A stretch of DNA of 64,000 nt from Tetracladium setigerum (Eukaryota; Ascomycota; Leotiomycetes; Helotiales): the NCBI GenBank assembly GCA_031472005.1, contig PZJY01000009.1:1116001-1180000 (forward strand), given 5' to 3'. Of the stretch, positions 58,302 to 64,000 are shown piece after piece; positions within the stretch are counted from its first letter, which is position 1, and each line of letters starts with the position of its first letter. The notes under the pieces are model-generated. The model worked only from the letters and a program-made list of their open reading frames with translations, had not been told where the DNA came from and did not search any database. Position numbers and translations under genes: made by a program.

Positions 58302-60835
58302 ATGTCATTGACAGCAAAAATGACTCGGCACACTTGTCAGTGGGACAAGTGCGAAGAGTTTTACTCAACAGCTGCTGGACTGGATAAGCATGTCGTTGAC
58401 ATACATCTATCATTACGATTGAACGAACAAGTGTGTAAATGGAAAGACTGTCCAAGGAAGACACCTACCACGAGAACCAATCTTAAAATACACATCAGAC
58501 GTCATATTCACATTCCGTCATTCAACCCGATGGCAGCAACCCTCCAGACCGAGAAACCTCTGAGTGACCTGGAAGGCGCATCAGCATGTCAATGGGATGA
58601 TTGTGAGCTTCGGTTTCCTTCACCAAAAGTACTTATGGCCCACGTCATTGAGGTTCATATCCCTCCCCGGAACACTAAAGATCTCAATTGCAAGTGGCAA
58701 ACTTGTGAGAAGGAGCATGCCAAACCCTATCCTCGACGAGATGGGTTGTTGCGTCATTTACAGAGCAAAATCCTCGCATCTTCGGGGGAATTGGAGCAGA
58801 AGGCTGAGAAGACAGCGGACCTGTCAAAGATCGTATCAAACACTGGACCCGATGGAAATCGACTATTTGTCTGTCAATGGCATCAGTGCTCCCGCACTTT
58901 TTCAACGTTGGTGGATTTGAATACTCATGCTTTAAGTCACATCAAGATCGGGCATGCTCCCATATGCCGTTGGGGTTTGTGTACTCATGAAGATTCGAAA
59001 ATCTCCTCTTTCACTCTACTCAAACGTCATATCTCTGCATGTGTTTATGGTACAGCATTTTCGCTCAAGAAAGTTATGGAAGTCGAAGAAATTTCTATTT
59101 CCATGGAAGCCAATGGCACCAATGGCAGCGATGGCAGCAATGATCTGTACTCCTGTCAATGGCAGGAATGTGCAAAAACATTTTCCACAACTGAATTTCT
59201 GGCTAACCACTTTTTTAACGAGCATACCAAAGAGGGATCCGACGTCACATGTCAATGGCGGAGTTGTTACAAGGTTGGACATACGTACGCCGCTCCGCTT
59301 GGACTCCGAACACATGTCCAAAACATAATTCATGGAGCATCGGGAGCGAGGTCTGTTACTTGCTATGTATGCGGGGAGGTACTTCATAACCTTTCGCAAT
59401 TCCACAATCATATCAATGGGCAACACATGTTGATATGCCCTGTCAATGACTGCAATGAGGAGTTTGCCATGCAAGACCCAAAACTTGGCACGCATATGTT
59501 GTTGCATACAGGCGGACCATACATTGTTCCAGGTAAAGTAATAAAGACGGTGATGCCTAAGTTTTCCCCAAAGCGAGCATTTCAAGAGCAGAGGTATACG
59601 GATGAAGAAGATTTCGATGTGTCGAAAGTAAGTGCAGTACTTCATTCTAGGATGTCAATAACATAACTAACATCTTGAACAGGTCGATATATTTGCGGGG
59701 GCTGACCAGCAAGCCCGGGCTGCTTATTGCCTTTACCGAAACGAATTGTATGTTCGCCACTGGAGTCATGTAGTTATGGGCATGAGAGCGGAAGTAACGA
59801 TGCCCGTCGAAGACAGCGTTTGCCTCAAATGTGGGGATCCACAGACAACGTCGTCGGCATACCTTCACGTTGTATCTACTCTAAACTCAAAGATACAGGG
59901 GGTGGAACTGGAGTTCCGCGAAACATGCCTTGCGTGCTGGACAGCCTGGGTAAACGTCCGGAATTGTGCAGTATCAGAAGATGTACTGCACTCAAGGTGG
60001 CACTCAGAACAACTTGCGAGTTTCATGCGGGTTAGTAAATGCCATCGACATACAAAATCTTGACTAACAGGCAATAGCGCCATATAACACTCAGATTCTC
60101 AGCGTCATTTTGAATTCGCCCTTCAAAAATGGCAAAGGTGGAAAGATCAGAACTCATAACGAAATGGGACTTTACCTTGAGAGATACCATCTTGAGGTAC
60201 CTCAGGACATTAAGGTAGCCTTTCGTGAGATTCAGGATGCCAGCGACATGATGAATGTATACTACATCGATACCGAATACACTGGAAATGTCTGCACCGA
60301 AATCGCCATTCTTGATGCCAGAGGAGATACCGTGCTCAATACGTTTGTGGATTATGGAACCATCCCGGCAGTCGATCATGCCGCTTTCACTGATTTCCAG
60401 ACCTTCCAATCAACACAAATATTCGAAGGAGAGGAACGCGTGTATATGAGTCCGTCTGCCATTGGCAGAGCTCTTGAAAAACTTGGAGTCAACAAATCCT
60501 CATTTCTAATGGAGTGGTCCAGTTCATCTTGCGATTATAAAAATCTAAAGAGAATACTGTCATTGACAGACTTTGGACATGTGTTGCCGGCGGAAACCAA
60601 GTCTGTACGATGTCTCTTTCCATGGCAAAAAGCGTTGCCAGGATTCGTCTCCTTCCGATTGTCAGTGCTATTTTCGTTATTATGCCCGGATTGGAAGCTT
60701 TCAAATCGCGCCCACCGGGCTGAGCCCGATGCCAAGATGTTATTCAAGGTTATGGAAATATTCCAGAAGGAGATTTTTGCGCCTGTCACTTACCAACAAG
60801 GGGGCATTCGTGGGTGGCTAAAGCCATCATTCTGA
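58302..60835 (+). CDS. CWCH2 zinc-finger array fused to a DnaQ-like DEDDh 3'-5' exonuclease domain
   Basis: Three exons, 58302-59627, 59683-60030, 60071-60835, join in phase 0 to give 812 aa. The first exon holds about ten C2H2-type fingers, most starting CxWxxC: CQWDKCEEFYSTAAGLDKHV, CKWKDCPRKTPTTRTNLKIH, CQWDDCELRFPSPKVLMAHV, CKWQTCEKEH, CQWHQCSRTFSTLVDLNTHA, CRWGLCTHED, CQWQECAKTFSTTEFLANHF, CQWRSCYKVG, CYVCGEVLHNLSQFHNHING, CPVNDCNEEF. This is the tandem CWCH2 arrangement of Gli/Zic/Rsc9-type fingers. The second exon has a Cys-rich linker (CLKCGD, CLACWTAW). The third exon is a DnaQ-fold exonuclease: YYIDTEYTG (Asp and Glu near aa 625/627), CDYKNLKRIL (Asp near 713) and AHRAEPDAKML (His near 773, Asp near 778), so all DEDDh catalytic residues are kept. 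A second ATG at 58320 is possible. Function unknown; nucleic-acid targeting by the fingers and cleavage by the nuclease are inferred. Confidence 0.85.
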
Positions 60836-61232
60836 TCTGGGACAAGCCTGTCAAAGAGATGGGATTATACGCCAATTGCTGATTCGATTTGGGAGGTAGC
60901 TATTAATTCACTGAGCAGTTTGCATGCCAATGACACATGTTATAGCTGTGTTTTATATGGGTGGTACAAGGAATTAGGAGAATATATTACCTCCACTGGC
61001 GGAAAACTGTTTGCTTGAAAGATCATGGGAAAACCTAGCTTACTCTATTGCTTAACAATGATGAAAAAATTGAAGACCCAGTCATAAAAGGGGCTCACAA
61101 AAACATCGCATCAGTGTGTTCAATCTCCTAAAAAACAACCCCACCCAAGAATAGTGCTCGTCTCCTATCACAACTATATTACACTTCCTCGCTTCTCATT
61201 ATGTACGTCACTGCACTCTTAACATCACTCCC
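60836..61232. other. Convergent intergenic region before PAN1
   Basis: About 400 bp holding two 3' ends. No gene or RNA was recognised. Confidence 0.35.
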
Positions 61233-64000
61233 TCAACCCAAAACTCGTCCTGCAACAGCTGCACCACTCTTGTCCTTAGTCTGAGTTTTCTTCAATTGCC
61301 TGCCCATTTGAATCTCACCCAGCAATCCTGAGGGTCTTGCTGCTCCTGCTGGTGGACCCGACGATGCTGGCATTGGTGGTGGTGGAGGAGGGCCGCCGGC
61401 GGGGAAGGGTGGTGGTGGAGGAGGAGCCGATGCGTTTGGCATAGGAGGAGGGGGTGGTGCTCCAGTTGTTGGCATTGGTGGAGGTGGTGGGGGAAGGCTG
61501 ATGTATCTTTAACTTGAGGGCTGCTGGGTGTCGAGATGGCAGCACTTCCAGTTGCAGACAAAGGACGAGGAGGACCCATGGTACCAAATAGAATCGATGC
61601 CAAATGACGAGCGTTTCCTGCCCCTGGACCCTCTTCATCGGAAGAATCATCCTCTTTATCAGATCCCACAACAGACCAATCGTCCTCTTCTGGTCGGACG
61701 CGAGATACTCTGCCGGTTGGCTGGGCTTGAATTGGTTCAGGTGCCTTCATTGATTCCTGTGCTGGAAGACGATGGAATGGGTTGTTGGAAGTGTTGCCAG
61801 CTGGCGATGCGGCGCTTTGATCCCCCCAGCTTGAGCAAGCTTTTGAAAGAATGGATTCCGGGTCTCGGTTTCCGAGGGTGGGCTGATAATAGGCAGAGCA
61901 GTAGTTTCAGCAGCTGCTGGAATTGGTGGGACGAATGTGGGAACGGGTGGAGGAGGAGGTGACAGCACAGGAGGAGGTGATACCGCCTTCTTCTCAAATT
62001 CTTGACTGCTCTGTGTAGGTGTCGATGCTTGTGGCGTGACCTGCTCTGGTCCTTCATCATCAGATGAATCATCATCATCATCATCTAATGCCTCCAACTG
62101 ACGCTGGAGTTCTCGTTCACGGGCTTGAGCAGCTTCGATCTCGGCACGCTGAGCTGCCAACCTGGCTTGCTGCTCCTTTGCCTCGGCCTTTGCTGCTTTC
62201 TTTCTACGCTTCTCCTCTTCCTTTTTGACCTCGCCAGCCTTGACTCGTTCTTCAAGAGCCTTTAAGCGGGCTGCAGATTCTTCTCTTTGTCTTTCAATTT
62301 CAGCTTCTTGTCGTGCAGCATCGTCCCTTATACTACATTAGTGCAAGCCACACTCTAGACATGGGGTCAAACTTACTCAAGACTCTGTGTTGCAATGATT
62401 TGTGCCTTTTGCTCTTCCAGAACACGCACTTCCTCGATTTGTCGCTCACTAGCATCGCTCTTGGCAGCCTTTCGAGAAGGAGGTGGTGGTGGTTTCTTTG
62501 TGACTTTCGTCTCCGGGGCGGCTGGAGCGACGACTTCAGGAGGTGCAATACCCTGTTCTTCGTTGATACGCGTTTGTCTCTCAGATTCGCGCTTGAGGTC
62601 TTCCTCCTCGGCTTGTCGGAGTTTAGCAGCTCGCTCACTCTTCTCACGCTCCAGTCTCTGTTGGGTTGACTCCCCAGGTTTGGTTGGTGCTTTGATTCCA
62701 AGAGCGGCAAGACGTTCGGCCATACGTTGCTCGGCTCGTTGCTTTATAGATGCAGCACGATCCTCGGCAGTCGTGTACTGCGAGTAAGTACCAGCAGATG
62801 TTGCCGTGGGTTTAGGAGCGGGCTTTTCAATGCGACCTGGTGCGGAGGGGCTGTCATATCTTGATGTCTCCCCCGAAGGAGCATCACGAGCGGAATCGCG
62901 TGTGTTACGGCCACGGTCATCGGTCCTGACTCTGGCAGATCTACTTGATCGCTGTAAATCGAAAATGAAGTCCTTCACTTCATCCTCAACCCCAAGACCA
63001 TCGTCCCACCGTCTTCGCTCGTGCTCAGTCGTAGCATCTTCACCTCCGTCCTTTAAACCGTCCTCGAGACCACGTGAGAAATCTCGAACGCTTTCCTCAA
63101 CATCTTGTACCATGCGCTCGTTATTTTCCTTTTCATTTCTGACTTTGATGTTCTCCTCTTCCAAACGTTTTGGAGCACCCGTATCCTCGTTGGTTGCCTC
63201 GTACTTTCTTCCTGTCAAGGCTGCTGTACGTTGCTGCATCATCGCCTTTGCACGAGCCTTGAGACGATCGGATTCTGTAACAGATCCACCAGGCCCAGTA
63301 CCTACCACAGACGATGCGCTGCCAGGGTGTGCTTTAGCGTCCTTAAGCCTGAAGAGCTCCATTTTTGCATCAGCAATGCTTCTCTCGGTTTTACGAACTT
63401 CCGAGGCGATCTGAGGAAGCTTGTCTGTTAAGTTCTGGAGTTGGCGCTTCAATGCACGGCGTTCGGCACCAGAATCGACACTTCGGAGTGCTGCATCAGG
63501 GTGGGCATCAATATCCTCTTGAATACGACGGATGCGGCGATAAAGTTCATCGGCCTCTCGCCTATCTCGTCGGTCAAGAGCGTCATCCTCGTCCGCGGCA
63601 TTGGAGTCTTTAAAGTCTATAGCATCAAGAAGAACTTGTTTCTCTCGAATTCTCTTTCTCAGTTGCTCAAGAGAGAGCTCCTCGTTTGAAGTGGTGGATC
63701 CTGGTGAGTCAGGACGAGGAGAGTTATTGCCCATTCTTCGACGAGCACTTGACTTATATCCAACATCGTCGTCGTTGTTCTTGAACACAGTTGCGTCTTT
63801 TCGTCCGGTTCTTCCCACACCAGAGTCACCTCTGAATGAGTGGTTCTTCAGGTAGCTGACCCCAGTCTTTTGAGGTAGAAGACTGGCCCCCGAATTTTTC
63901 CTGAAATCCGATTCTTGAGAGAGGAGTGACTTGACAGCTCCAATTGAATCGTTGAAGTTTCTAGTGGAGGGTGGAACAAGCTCAGGCGGTAGTTGAGCGG
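61233..64000 (-). CDS. PAN1: Actin cytoskeleton-regulatory complex protein PAN1 (3' part); two one-base frame breaks
   Basis: Endocytic scaffold that activates Arp2/3. Only the C-terminal part lies in the window; the frame is open to position 64000 and continues beyond it, where the EH domains are expected. Exons seen: 64000-62377 and 62326-61233, with a 50-nt intron containing a CACTAAT branch site. Visible: the PAN1 block [20 protein letters not shown], a long charged coiled coil ([40 protein letters not shown]), an acidic [13 protein letters not shown] patch, Pro-rich stretches, and a C-terminal WH2-like actin-binding motif [14 protein letters not shown]. Two frame slips occur in homopolymers: six C at 61822-61827 (one short, before [13 protein letters not shown]) and five G at 61489-61493 (one short, entering the poly-Pro tract). 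Both are probably sequencing errors. Confidence 0.92.

Noticed and set aside
62806..63414. 202-codon plus-strand frame
   Set aside because: Shadow of PAN1, whose coiled-coil region is clearly coding on the minus strand.

Overview
The window is nuclear DNA of a filamentous ascomycete (Pezizomycotina). Genes carry many 45-180 nt GT-AG introns with CTAAC/CTGAC-type branch sites, and the families are typically fungal: PDR transporter, Zn2Cys6 regulator, HET domain, WSC domain, DUF3433 and a Rgd2-type F-BAR/DEP/RhoGAP. The flavour of the proteins suggests Leotiomycetes (Helotiales), but that is inference and no marker gene proves it.

Layout. 0-11.2 kb: an accessory module of a PDR-type ABC exporter (-), a short-chain dehydrogenase (+) and a Zn2Cys6 regulator (-). 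11.2-14.6 kb: a gene-poor, rearranged stretch holding a truncated DUF3433 gene and a truncated WSC-domain gene that stop almost at the same point from opposite sides. 14.6-30.8 kb: F-box protein, splicing factor YJU2, APC/C subunit Cut9/APC6, a small membrane protein, acetoacetyl-CoA synthetase, a GNAT acetyltransferase, an unknown multi-exon protein and the U3 snoRNP protein UTP13. 31.4-32.6 kb: a HET-domain gene with an internal 12-bp tandem repeat. 33.3-42.7 kb: SAD1/USP39, RRP9, proteasome beta4 (PRE1) and the DEAD-box helicase DED1. 43.2-51.1 kb: a 2OG-Fe(II) oxygenase, a membrane dipeptidase and a Rgd2-like RhoGAP. 51.3-51.8 kb: a minisatellite. 53.2-64 kb: aldehyde dehydrogenase, a conserved unknown gene, a striking fusion of about ten CWCH2 zinc fingers to a DnaQ-like DEDDh exonuclease, and the 3' part of PAN1, which runs off the window.

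Functional links. Several housekeeping genes serve RNA and ribosome biogenesis (UTP13 and RRP9 in the U3 snoRNP; YJU2 and SAD1 in splicing; DED1 in translation initiation) or proteolysis (APC6, PRE1). Many start head to head over 300-560 bp and probably share promoters. The first 11 kb looks like a detoxification/efflux island.

Caution on the sequence. At ten places a conserved reading frame is broken by exactly one base inside a homopolymer run (nine short by one, one long by one), mostly in genes likely to be essential. The simplest reading is consensus sequencing error, not gene decay. Coordinates are given on the sequence as it stands, and each break is noted.

The best candidate for something undescribed is the zinc-finger/exonuclease fusion at 58.3-60.8 kb.
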